DNA from: Karstenula rhodostoma CBS 690.94
Lineage: Eukaryota > Ascomycota > Dothideomycetes > Pleosporales > Didymosphaeriaceae
Reading direction: 5' to 3'
Assembly: GCA_010093485.1 (NCBI GenBank)
Contig: MU001492.1
Location: forward strand, 770,228 to 834,227
Length of the DNA stretch: 64,000 nucleotides
Shown: in pieces, positions 22,246 through 32,911 of the stretch
Layout: each line of letters begins with the position of its first letter
Position numbering within the stretch: the stretch's first letter is position 1
Position numbers and translations under genes: made by a program
The notes under the pieces: generated by a model
What the model was told of the DNA's origin: nothing
The model's database searches: none
The model's input: only the letters and a program-made list of their open reading frames with translations

Positions 22246-24621
22246 TCATTGCAGTCTGCCTAATGTATCTGGATGAGAAGTTACCCGAAGACGGCCAGTG
22301 ATCTGCCAGTAAAGGCTTACGCTGTCCGATTGCCGGGGCCTATGGCCCAAATCTATCGTAAACTTGGCAGGAAAGACCTTGATTGGCCGTCGAGTGAGGA
22401 GCGCGAACGTCATGGTCTGCTTGAATGCTCTATTGTATACCACAACCTCCATTATGCATTTAGCATTGATATCTTCACGCAACATCAGACTGATTTGTGT
22501 CACCGACTCCCTCTCCTCCGCCGAATGCGGCCTACGCTTATGCACCGTTTGCCGCGTGATACTACCTATGCGCTGCCTAACTGCAATGCGACTCCGCTGG
22601 CGATGCAGATCGCTGTCGTTGCACGACTCTGCGCGTTCCATGCCCTCAGCTTCCATGGTATCATTTTCAAACGCCTCATCAGAGATGTTGGTCGGCTGTC
22701 CGCCCAACTTGCCAAGACGGATTTGTTGCTTGCGGTCAGAACGTCGAGAACAAACAGCTCGTGCCTGGTGAACCAGCGAGGCATCAGGAATATACGGAGA
22801 GGGATGAGGGCGATGATGAGGACGGGGAACCCGATGGCGACCGTGGCGGCAACGCCGAAGATCTGGAGGCCGATGTACAGACTGATCTTCAAGCGCGGTA
22901 TGTCGTTGAGTGGGTTCTCGGGGGCGAGGAAACGCTACTTGGAGTTCAGGTAGATGAACTTCTGGAGGATACCGTTGGACTCGATGGAACCCCACTATCG
23001 TTTGTGTCAGCTCTGTCTTGACAGACTGAGACAACACGGGATGAATGCACTTACACCAATAACAAAGAACACACCAGCGAACACCGCAGCCGGCATGGTA
23101 TGTAGAACTATCAGTAGCGGTCTCGTCATTGTTCCCCAGAGCGCAAGACCCATGAGAAAGTGCGAAACACCTTGCTCCACGACTGCCGTAGCTTCCACCA
23201 CAGGTCTTCTGATCTCGGGCGTGTCGTGGGTTTTGGTCTTTATGACATCCATACGTGTCTCATAGTTCGTGAGCGAGTCGGTATGAACAGGTGCTTGAGG
23301 GACAAGTCCATTCCGCATAGGCAGCCCCATGATACTGGCGACGAAAGTGGTGTAACCGAGGAGGAACAAGTCCCGATGGAACCCAGCTGGTTTCTTGAGC
23401 GGGAATTGGCGAGCTTGGGCGGTTAAACTGCTGAAGTTATGTACGGTGTGTGCCTTGTCGCAGCTGATCAATGGTAAAAGGTACTTACGTGGTCGTAATA
23501 GAACAGCAGCATGGTAAGAAAGCCGAACGGCAACGACACCAAGACCCAGCCGACATCGAGATTCCAGAAATCAATGACCCAGTTTCTAGGCTGAGTCGGT
23601 TGGAAAGCTTTTGAAGTAGGTACGAAGGTTTGATGTGTGCTTCTCAGGTGCCCCGGTATGTGAGCGAACCCGACCCAAAACAGTGTCGGAAAGACGTAGG
23701 CGTAGTCGGTAAGAACCCCCCGAAAACACGAGTTCCAGAGGGTACTACCGCCCAGCTTCTCCAATCCATAGACTGATCCGAAGTATAGAATTCCTATCAC
23801 ACAAGACAAGTAGCCGGCATCGTTGCCTGCGACCTCAAGTTCGTTCACGAGCTCCGCGACTTCCTTGACTATTGTAAATATCAGAAGCCGCGGCAAAACA
23901 CAGTAAAGGAACTCGGTGGGGTGCCAAAACACAAAGAATTTGATTGTAAATATCAGCACATTATGTGGAGAGCTGCACTTCTTGGGCACAATTACCCATG
24001 TAAATAATTCCTACGTACGTGCCGAACGACTCGCTCGAAGAACCCGTGATGTAACCCATGTAATCGCAGAGATTGCCAAAAGATACGATCCAATGAAATA
24101 TCGCCGCCCAAATGCCCGTCCAAGCCATGACTTGTGGGTACAACGCGATGTCGTAGTGACCAACGATGTCATATAGTGTAGTTAAAGAGCGCGATCAGTC
24201 CAGTGACACCAACGATAGTTAACGGCTGGCAGGCGAAGATACTGAAGACCATTGCAGCAAGAGCCGATGAGGGCAAGGCCTCGTTAATGCCGAAGAACTC
24301 GCCAGTTCTCCGGTACATGTCGAGTGTGAAAGCAATGGCAGGAAGCAAGCTGGTATGTTTAGCTAATGCGTCGAAAAGGACTCCGTGTGCTCACTTGACG
24401 AAGTACATGCGCACAGTACTGGCAAAAATTCGATATATCCACACATCCGTGATGTCGCTCCAATAGTACGGTAATCGCCTTCTGATGTCGTAATACATGC
24501 CACGGCCTGGACGTAGGATGTGCCATCGGCGCCATCCTTGTTGCTTCTCAAACGTGTATGAAGATGTAATCTCTCTCCTCAGAGCGACCCCTTCTTCACC
24601 TAGATCCGCTGGCTTGTCCAT
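22246..24621 (-). pseudogene. BOR1-type boron/anion transporter (SLC4-like) gene, apparently decayed
   Basis: Conceptual reading from ATG 24621 gives family hallmarks: GMYYDIRRRLPYYWSDITD, then after an intron NLLPAIAFTLDMYRRTGEFFG, FACQPLTIVGVTGLIALFNY, FGTYVGIIYM, FPTLFWVGFAHI, FPLKKPAGFHRDLFLLGYTT, GLPMRNGLVPQAPVHTDSL, MTRPLLIVLHTMPAAVFAG and WGSIESNGILQK. Several lesions follow. A TAG stop at 22935-22937 lies inside homologous sequence (YLNSK-stop-RFLAPENPLN), with homology continuing in frame. A one-base deletion near 22705-22712 puts the acidic tail (GGQPTNISDEAFENDTME) in another frame. The last membrane span looks about 7 residues short. The splice around 23460-23510 does not keep frame with ordinary sites. 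Intact homologues export borate across the plasma membrane. Confidence 0.78.
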
Positions 24622-25536
24622 GGTTAAGAGACTTAACCAAAGAAGGTGTAATTCGAAAGCGGTTTGCAATCGAAGGTACCTTGGCACAAAGTGGATTGAC
24701 TTTGTTCAGGGACGACAACGTCGGATACGGAAAAAGAGCCACAAATGAGAATGGAAGAATGCGCTTAAAGCCAAAGAAGGAGACTTGCCCTAGATAAGCA
24801 TATCAGTCCGCTGCTTCAGTACAATAGCGTCATTAAACGGCGTTGGTCGATCGACAAATGGGCGCTAGCGGGAGCTATCGTACTCGGTTTAGCAGGTTGC
24901 AATACATTCTGATCCTCGACGTCGGTGCTGTTGCAACGGACGATGACGTACACCAATCAATCGTGCAGTACGACGTGAGACAAGATTTAGCCCAGTTGCT
25001 ATCATCTTCGGTGCATATAAAGTCTGATCACATCGAAGACGCGACAGGTAGAAACGTGTATGTACTCGCTGGGACTAAGACGGAGGAAACGGGGACTGGA
25101 GGTACGCCCAGTCTCGGAAAAAAGTGTGGAGAGCTTTTTTCTGTACTGCCTGGGCAGTCCAATTTGAAATCGACACCAAAGCCTTGCATACTTGAACAGC
25201 TGCAACGCGACAACACGCGCAGGTAATGAAGCAAAACTCATGACCGGGATCGTAATTTGGCAAGAGAGTACAAAAAATCTCTTGGTTACCTACGGTTATC
25301 GAGAGCCACCTCGTGAGGATCAGGACGTCTGCAATATAAAATCACGTGTACCGTCCCTAGCTGTCACACCAGAAATGCTTTAGCGCGGGATGGATTTTAG
25401 GCCCATGTGGCCCGAGCGACGTCATGGATAGTCAGGTCGAGCTGTCCAAGCGCACCCTCGTCAATCTGCTTTCCACCCGACCATTTTGCACCCTGGCCAA
25501 ACCAACAAACTGGGGGGCAGCACTGTCGACATCACC
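24622..25536. other. Intergenic, promoter of the SET-domain gene on the right
   Basis: No gene is recognised in 0.9 kb. A TATA-like TATAAAA followed by CACGTG occurs at about 25336-25348, roughly 200 bp before the SET gene start. GATAAG occurs near 24795. Confidence 0.4.
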
Positions 25537-27581
25537 ATGGACTCTACGGATCAGTTTGAAGAGCTTTCCAAGGCGATCGCGCGAACAATCGAAGAGTACA
25601 TCTCAAGGTCAAAGAACAGTAACGGGTGGCCACAAGAACTTAAACACCCCGTCTTGCGCGTAGATGCTTTCTTGGAGGACCAGAGCCCGGACCAAGACCA
25701 GGAGTACACTCCCTCCAGACCTTTTCAAGTAGCTTCGGTGTGTACAACTGGCTTTTCATTCGCTTCTTCTGTCACATCTTCCAACATTTTACATATTCCA
25801 CTATCAGACCTTGGTCCATGGCGCATCGCCAGTACTAGCATGTGGAAATGAACAATAATCGTGTATCATTCTTCCTGTGAGCTTGCATGTGTCGTACAAG
25901 TTGTGGAACACGAACACGTGGTTCTTTCCCCAAGAGTGCAGAACCCACAGGAGGGTTTTCCCGATAATCAGCATACTAATCCTCACAGAGCAAGATAGAT
26001 CTAGCCCCCATCTTCCGGGTCAAAAGGGCACGACGCGCTTTAGACCAAGAACCACGCGAAGAGGCATCTGTCAGGGGCAGCGATGAGTCTGAGCCAGGGA
26101 GCCCTCGCCGCAGAGGTGTCGGCAGACTTCGTGTTGCGAACACGCATGTAATCGAGGAGGACGCTACTGAGCACCAGCGACAAATAGCCACCGATACACG
26201 TAGTTTTCCGAAGCGGCGAAAAATAGCATCTGACAAGTTCGTGTTTCGGCCCTCAACACTCGACAAGCTCATCATCGGCATTTGGGAGCAACTCCACGGC
26301 ACGCTGGACCTGAATCCTCAAATCCTCTCTGAACAATACGCCATCACTGTACCTGTCATCTTGAATGCGCTTGTAGCAAATGAGCATACCGCGGTTGAGA
26401 TACGCAGTACAGGATCAACATTACAAAATGATGCATTTCACAGGATGAACACCCTCTGCCGAAAAGTCACCCAGGCGAGTCGGGTCTGCCGTTCGATTGA
26501 GATCGTTGTCCAGGCCAAATGGATCGAACTCTTCGAAGACAAGATTCAAACGTCCATTGCCGCCATGCCTCACCTCTCAAAGGCAAAACACCACAAGCAA
26601 GCCTTCGTCGAGGCATGCCAGGACTTTGGCTGGTCGGAGAAAGAACTGCGGAACAAGATGGCTATATGGCGGGGCTACAAGGAAGTAAATGATGCAGCGG
26701 GCTGGGTCGCATTGGTCTTCGCTGGCATGGGCATCTACCGCTTCTGCAAGTATCGCGTCGAGTTCACAAGGGAAGCGATGAAGCGCCTGCAGAATCTGCG
26801 ACCCCAGTTTGAAGTTGCTGCAGACACATTACACCCACACTGGAGGGGGCTGTTGGCCATCATCGGAGAGTCTTCTAAGCTGCAGTACGCAGGCCACCCG
26901 CACGACTGGGTGGTCTCAGAAGACGGAGCTCTTCCAGTACCTTTGCGTTCTACCTACCTGGACAGGGAGTCGTACTTCGAATTTGAGCAGCTCGAGGAGT
27001 CGGTCATCGACGAGCGCGAGTGGAGAGGCGAGGACCCTCGGTGGGTTCCGCAGTCCAACGCAGTCGTCCGGGCAAGCGGCACCTACGTTTGCGCCGTTTG
27101 TGATCAGAACCAGTCAGACGAGCCGGCATTGAACTCGTGCTATTGCTTCCCAAACCTGTTCGGATGCGTAAAACGAAAACCGCCACCCGTCCAGATATAC
27201 CGTACCAACAATGGCCAAAACAATGGCTTACTTGCTCTCGCTCCCTTCGAGCGCGGATCTGGAATAGGAGAGTTCGTCGGGCTGATCACAAAGGGCGTGC
27301 GACACGTCGATGTGATGGACAGCGCAACAGCGACAACCAGTTATCAGATATGGCAAGGCAGACAGGGCAACTTCACTCGATTCATCAACCACAGTTGCAA
27401 AGCCAACGCCCAGTTTTCACAGTTCACTTGGTTAGATACTCAGCATGTCATCTTGGTAAGCAAGGGGACTGAAGCAGGTGTCGAGATATCTGTCGATTAT
27501 GGCGACCGTTACTGGGCAGGATTGGATAAGTCCTGCCTTTGCGGCGAGTCTTGCTGCAGATATAGGCGAGATCGCAGATGA
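25537..27581 (+). CDS. SET-domain protein with C-terminal post-SET cysteines
   Basis: Two exons, 25537-25728 and 25989-27581, separated by a 260-bp intron ending in ACTAATCCTCACAG, give 594 aa. The N-terminal ~150 residues are acidic then basic and disordered. A helical middle region without a domain I recognise follows. A cysteine-rich stretch (YVCAVCDQNQSDEPALNSC, then CYC and C) resembles a pre-SET-like zinc cluster. The SET domain follows: NNGLLALAPFERGSGIGEF, the cofactor motif FINHSCKANA and VDYGDRYW, then post-SET CLCGESCC. This suggests a SAM-dependent lysine methyltransferase, possibly of histones; the target is not predictable. The intron phase (0/0) supports the model, although the intron is long for this genome and an extra small exon cannot be excluded. 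Confidence 0.78.
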
Positions 27582-28306
27582 GGATGGACCAGAATGGGTG
27601 GCATCGATACCAATCAAACAGACGATCGACAATCTAAATATTATTTATTAATGATAATCACGATTCTATCAATCCAGGTAGATATCTACACTCATCGCGC
27701 CTCTGTTGCTGACGCATGTTCACGACAATGTATACTCCCTCGGGATGATTGGCAACCGGCACCTTAGACCGAAGGCACATGAATACAGTATCTACACCAT
27801 CAAGCCTTTTTGATGATTCGCCTTGTCTTGTTCCTTAGGCCTGTCGATCACATGATCAGCGCGCATGCATACAAGCCCACAGTACGTATGCCATGGATGC
27901 ACGTAGGGTGATATCTAGGTAACCGTTCAGCGGCGTGATAGCTGTGCAAATGGTACTGGGGTAAGTTTATGGACGTCCATCTGTGTGACTCGAGTGGACC
28001 GCTTGTGATCAGCTTACTTGGCCTGTCCGTATACATTGTATGTGGTCCTCGTCACCTCGTTCATCACTATATCTTGACTTGTCACAGCGTTTTGGTGCAC
28101 GGTCATCGATAGAAGGCCATTGGTATATTTCTGATGCCTATGTACGTTACGAGGCTTTCGTCCGTGCTAGAAACGCCATTGATTCATGAACCGGTGAGGC
28201 CATCCAAACTCCCCCCATGAGAACTGTAGTTGCTGGATATCATTCCAGAGAAATTGCTAATTTTTCTACCACCATGGCTGGCCGAGCAAAGCATTTCCTC
28301 GGCAAC
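27582..28306. other. Intergenic between convergent genes
   Basis: This is 0.7 kb between the stop codons of the SET gene and the zinc-finger gene. It includes an AT-rich segment at 27632-27660 suited to 3'-end formation. No gene seen. Confidence 0.5.
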
Positions 28307-29772
28307 TCAACCTGCCATTGCAGTGAAACTGTCCTTTCGCGCACACATCCTGCTGAACTCGGCTTGCACGAGATCCAACCTCAACTTCTCAATATCCCAC
28401 TCGCAATCCTGGCTCTCCACATGCAGCACCAACGAGCTGAAGTCGCTGAAGGTTTCTCCGCAGCCCAAGCCACGACAGATGAATGGCTGTAGCAAACCAT
28501 CTTTCATCCAGCTAACTGTCTCTCCTACATCGACCCGGTTGGAACGGATCTGGACGTGAATATCGACGTCCATATAGAGTGTGGAGTACCAGAAAGTGCC
28601 GAGACAGCGCATGAGCTGGGTAGGGTTCGGGAGCTTGACGCAACTTCCGGATTCGAGGTGTTTGATGAGGGCGCTGCATTTGCGCATAGGGAGCAAGCAG
28701 CACCAGCAAGGGATGGCGGCCGCCGCATGTTTGGTCATATGCTATTTGGTGTCAGACATAGCTATGGACGCAAGGCTTCAGTAGTGCTTACGATCTGGTA
28801 GTTTCCCTCGTGGCTAGTGTGATAGTGACATTCGGCGCAGTAGAAGCAAGTCTCCATGTGCAGCTCAAGCTTGGCCCGTCCAGCGCATCGGAAACCACAG
28901 TCGCAGGTGACTTCGAACTGGCAATTCTCGCAGTGGAGGTTGAGCTTTGTCTGGCTCGGGAAGATACGCTTGCATCCCTCGCACTGGAAGTGGTCTTCGT
29001 GGAGATGATTCTCGAGGGCCTTCTCATCCGGCGCGTCGAAGTCACAGCCGGGTTGGAGACAGTGCCTGTGCTTGGTCGTCAGGCGCCAGTGCTCGTCTCG
29101 CTCCACTTGGTTGCGGAACTTCCGATGACACGTGTGGCACCAAACATGCTTCGCTCCGGTGAAGAGGTGTCTATCTAGCTCCGTCTGAGTTCGGAAACCG
29201 AGAAGGCAGGTAAGGCAAATGAAGTCGTGACCGGCGACAAAGTAGTTGTTCTCGAAGTGATTTTTGAGGCCCCACGCATCCTTGAAGGCGCTCAAGCAGA
29301 GGTTGCAAGTCACGTCGTGGCCCGCCGCATTGTCGACATGGTTCTTCAAGCCGTTCCTGTCGACGAAGACACGTTTGCAGAGGTTGCAGTAGTTTTTGTG
29401 CTGCTGGGGTGACTGCTTGATGTGCGTGAGCAACGCGTTCTTACTAGGAAACCGGATATGGCACACGCCGCACCAATGCTCGTGAGGGTCGGCGAGCTTC
29501 ATGCTGTCGCTGTCTTGGGTAGAGCCCGAGAAGTCGCGTGCCTTGGTGTAGCAGCGGGGCAAGGTTGTCTTATTCTCATTGCGGATGACCAATGTTTTCA
29601 GGTTGAATTTTGCGGCCTGGCCACCGCGCCTGACCTCTTCCCATGGGGCGTCATTATCAGCGATCTGGTTGACGAATGGGTTAGCCTTGGAGGTCGTTGC
29701 CATGACTGGTGAAAGTTCTTCGTCGTCGTCGGCAAAAAGAGCGAAGCGATTCATATCCACGGCAGAGGCCAT
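28307..29772 (-). CDS. Multi-C2H2 zinc-finger protein
   Basis: Two exons, 29772-28792 and 28741-28307 (50-bp intron), encode 471 aa. After an acidic, disordered N-terminus of about 100 residues come roughly nine C2H2-type zinc fingers in near-continuous array, such as CGVCHIRFPSKNALLTHI, CNLCKRVFVDRNGLKNHV, CNLCLSAFKDAWGLKNHF and CHTCHRKFRNQVERDEHW. The C-terminal segment encoded by exon 2 has further Cys/His pairs (CRGLGCGETFSDFSSLVLHV). Spacing between fingers varies and the TGEKP linker of classical DNA-binding arrays is absent, so RNA or protein binding is as likely as DNA binding. The start at 29772 (MASAVDMNRF) begins the conserved-looking part; the frame is open upstream but crosses a minisatellite. 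Confidence 0.82.
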
Positions 29773-30052
29773 CTTGGAAACGCGTGGTGCAAGTCTTAGT
29801 GTCGAAGCGAGGTGTGAGTCAGTGGCGGATCCAGAGCAAGCAGTAGTTAGGTGCGATATGAGATGGGCGTGAGGTACGCTGCGACGCGTCGGCTCGTGAC
29901 GGGCGTTGGCTAGCAAACGAGTGAGAGCAAACGGAAGGCCGCAGCAGCCCTGCACGCACGCAGCCACGGTCGTACGAAAGGTTACGGGGACGGAAGTTGC
30001 GAGACATGTGTTGCATTTGGGAACGAACGGGTGGTTTTGGTTGATAGTAGTT

Positions 30053-30122
30053 AGGAAGGGACGAGGAAGGGACGAGGAAGGGACGAGGAAGGGACGAGGA
30101 AGGGACGAGGAAGGGACGAGGA
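30053..30122. repeat. 11-bp minisatellite
   Basis: ACGAGGAAGGG is repeated in tandem, five perfect units at 30061-30115 with partial units on both sides. It lies about 280 bp upstream of the zinc-finger gene start. The unit length is not a multiple of three, so all frames stay open across it. Confidence 0.95.
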
Positions 30123-30123
30123 C

Positions 30124-31319
30124 GGCAAGAGCCAAGGAGTGAAAGGAGAAGGAAGGAAAAGCGAGCTCCAGCCCTCTGAGGTCAGACTTCTCGGGCATGG
30201 CTGAGACAGTCCATACACACGTCTACGTTTGGCGGGTGTAGGAAGAGATATGCATTCTGGGGCATACCCCTCCCGCACCAGTGTGCAAGTCGGCGGTACA
30301 CTGCCAGGTCGCGAGTTGGAAGACTCATCCTAGCCCAAGTCGTATGTTGCCGAGTACCTGCTTTGATGAGATTGGCTACGAAGCTTCTGCTCGACCGTCG
30401 TGTTGAGAAACGAGAGCCTGCATGTGCTGCCATCACCGTCTGAAGGAAAGACGCGCAAACACAGGCTGTGGCACGGAAGCTTGCGCATTACGAACCGAGC
30501 ACAATGAACAAAGTAACAAGAGAGCCGCGAGGGCCGTGGGAAGGGGGGTGAGCGGGCGAGATGAGAACTGACAGCTCACAGCCTTGGCAACTGGCTTCAT
30601 GGTGGATGCGCGGATGTGCAGGCACAATTCTGTGTATGCTGGGATGTACAGGCACAATCTCTGCGGAGGGCGATTTTCGACGCAAACGCTGTGTTTAGAA
30701 TAGCTCTTGCACCATCTCCGAACCAGAAGGGCATAGGCGAGCCACGTTGGAAGGTACGTACCTGAGGTTCTGCGGATCCACATGCTCCTGACGACGCGCA
30801 AACTTGCTCCATCCTCGTACAGATCCGAACAGTCCAGGCTTGCGTCCGGCCAATTGCGGAACTGGTTGCCCGGCATCCAGCTCAGCATGCTGCCTTCTAG
30901 AATCGCCCGTCTGCCTCACAAAAGCGGGTGCGCTTCGCTAGGAGAGCGCAGCGACCTGTCAGAGTGGTGAGGCTCCAGGACGGCGGCATGCCTGCCCTTG
31001 TGCGCATACCCCAGTTTTCGATGCGTCTTGCGTCTTTCAGCTGCCGCGGCTAGGTCGAGACTCCACACTGTTCCAGCTGGAGCCGAACCCTCTTGCGTGT
31101 CATGCAATCATGTAGAGCAGCGGCGTGTGCTTTTGACCCTCTGCGTTTGTCTTCATCCACACTGCGAAAGACTGGTTGCACAATCCCATCGCTTCGCTGA
31201 CCCTTCGCCGAGTCGTCCTCGTCAAAGTCCATCTCGTCTGTACATTTACCCCGCAAAACCGCTCGCGTCACCAGCTCCAATCCGCTTCTCAAGCTCACGA
31301 TTGCACCAATCCTCCCACC
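30124..31319. other. Intergenic, no gene recognised
   Basis: This 1.2-kb stretch lies between the divergent zinc-finger and small-protein genes. A diverged direct repeat around GGATGTRCAGGCACAAT occurs near 30608-30625 and 30641-30658. A minus-strand frame at 30433-30888 contains a hydrophobic Leu-rich run but no recognisable family. Confidence 0.4.
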
Positions 31320-31965
31320 ATGTCCCACGCAACACCCTCTGAGGCCGGTAATGCGCCCAATGGCCATGTCACACAATCTTTGCGAGCTGACCATGTGTGC
31401 AGAAGTAGCAACGACCCTCTCCCAGCTCCAGCTCTCTTCAACATCGCCCCAGAAGCCCGCCAACAAACCCAAATCCGCACCCGTCGCCGAATCTTGGGAC
31501 GACGACTCCTGTGGCAGCGGCTCCGATACTGAGACCGAAGAGCCCTCAGATACACGCTCCTCACGCACAAAGGCCCGCGACTCTCTCTCTCCACTCGCAA
31601 CCGTAAAGTCGGTCGATTCGCCGCATCCACCGCCGCCTACCCCCGCGAGTCCGACGGGCGCCCCAGTCGACTTCCCGCACAATGTGCCGTATGCCGCAGG
31701 AAGCGGTGTAAATAGCAGGGATGGGAGCAGGAGAGGTAGCAGTGCGGCGAGTCCGGCAAGAAGACCGGATAAGACTACCGCGGTTGCCGGGCGGTTAATT
31801 GCGGGAGCATTGGGCGTGAGGGCGCCGAGGAGGACCGAAGAGGAACGAGAATATGACCGCGCAATGAGGGACAAGGAGAGGAAGAGGAGGGAGGCGGAGA
31901 GGGAGAGGGAGAAACAAGAGAAACAGGCTGCTGAAGATAGGAAGCGGTCCGTGTGGGAGGACTGA
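31320..31965 (+). CDS. Small conserved fungal protein with charged C-terminal helix
   Basis: Two exons, 31320-31347 and 31403-31965 (55-bp intron with GCTGAC branch site), give 196 aa starting MSHATPSEAEVATTL. The middle is Ser/Pro/Asp-rich and disordered (AESWDDDSCGSGSDTETEE). The best conserved-looking part is TTAVAGRLIAGALGVRAPRRTEEEREYDRAMRD, followed by a Lys/Glu/Arg coiled-coil tail ending in SVWED. I recall this GRLIAGALGVRAP-R-TEE motif from uncharacterised filamentous-fungal proteins; no function is known to me. An unspliced start at 31351 is less likely because the spliced model uses canonical sites. The gene is convergent with SUMO. Confidence 0.8.
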
Positions 31966-32560
31966 GACATGTTGTATACTGGTCCGCGTACGCTGTTATC
32001 GGCCTGTAGGCTGTGTTGTTTGGTATTGGACCGGTGTCTCTTGCCGAGGTGGTTGACAAGGCCGCATGGAAGAGACTCGAGCTCAGCCAACGGTTTCTTG
32101 AGACACTGTATGCTGCTGCAGGAGACTTGCGAACGAAACCGTCTGTAGTTAGCCACGCTAACAATCTGTATATATGAGAATCGTTGTAATGCGTCACCGA
32201 TCCCTTCCAGTTGGGAGGCCCACATTGTGGTCAATCATGTGTACAACGAGGCGCAGGCTCTCGCATCCAAGAGTCGGATTTTTGTAATAGATCGGATTCA
32301 TTCATTCCGAAACAGGCTTAAGAAGCTACAAAGAAAACATGTAGGGTGGCCCAAGGCTTTCGCAAGGCCTCCCAGCCAGTTACGCCAGACCCAATCCCGT
32401 CATCACCTCGGTGCAAGAAGTATAAGAAAATCGTCCTCCGCCATTTCGCCAAATGCATCACAGTCGTGAATCGTTCTCGTTCCCGTCTGAGGCGCCATGA
32501 GCTCACCCCGCCGCTGCGTCGGCAGCAGTCCGCTAGATCGTTGCGTCACCGACCGAAACA
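31966..32560. other. Intergenic between convergent genes
   Basis: This is 0.6 kb of 3' flanking sequence between the small conserved gene and SUMO. No gene recognised. Confidence 0.5.
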
Positions 32561-32911
32561 CTAGCAGCCTCCGATCTGCTCCTGGTGGACTTCGAGGGTG
32601 TCGCCGTCCTGCATGTCGAGCTAAGAGGTGTCAGCGAGGAAGCGAATCGTAATCAGCAGCGATGCGCTTGGCCATGTACGTACCGTTTCGGGGTTGTCCG
32701 TCGGCTGCACCCTCTGGCCGTCGAAGAGAAACCGGACGCTCTGCATGTTCTTTCCTTGGCGGTCGCAAAACGCATTCATGAGCTTGCTGAGCTGGGTAGT
32801 GCGCTTGATCTTGAAGAAGACCTCGTTGTTGTTGTCGGTGACTTTGATGTTCAGATGCTCCTGCTGGCCATCTTCCGGCTTCTGCTGCATCGGCGAGCCG
32901 TTGTCCGACAT
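32561..32911 (-). CDS. SMT3: SUMO precursor (Smt3)
   Basis: Two exons, 32911-32684 and 32620-32561 (63-bp intron), give 95 aa. The flexible N-terminus is followed by the ubiquitin-like fold: EHLNIKVTDNNNEVFFKIK, TTQLSKLMNAFCDRQGK, VRFLFDGQRVQPTDNPETL and MQDGDTLEVHQEQIGG. The diglycine is followed by a single Cys before the stop, so maturation removes only one residue. SUMO is conjugated to lysines of nuclear proteins. The gene lies about 1.7 kb from NUP84 and 5.4 kb from a Ulp1-type SUMO protease. Confidence 0.97.

Noticed and set aside
22246..23037. Minus-strand 263-codon frame taken as a separate gene
   Set aside because: Its middle part is the frameshifted C-terminal tail of the BOR1-like locus, and the part before that is an off-frame reading of the transporter's last membrane exons.
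31050..32234. 394-codon minus-strand frame antisense to the small conserved gene
   Set aside because: Ser/Leu-rich mirror of a GC-biased coding region; the sense strand gives a spliced protein with recognisable conserved motif.
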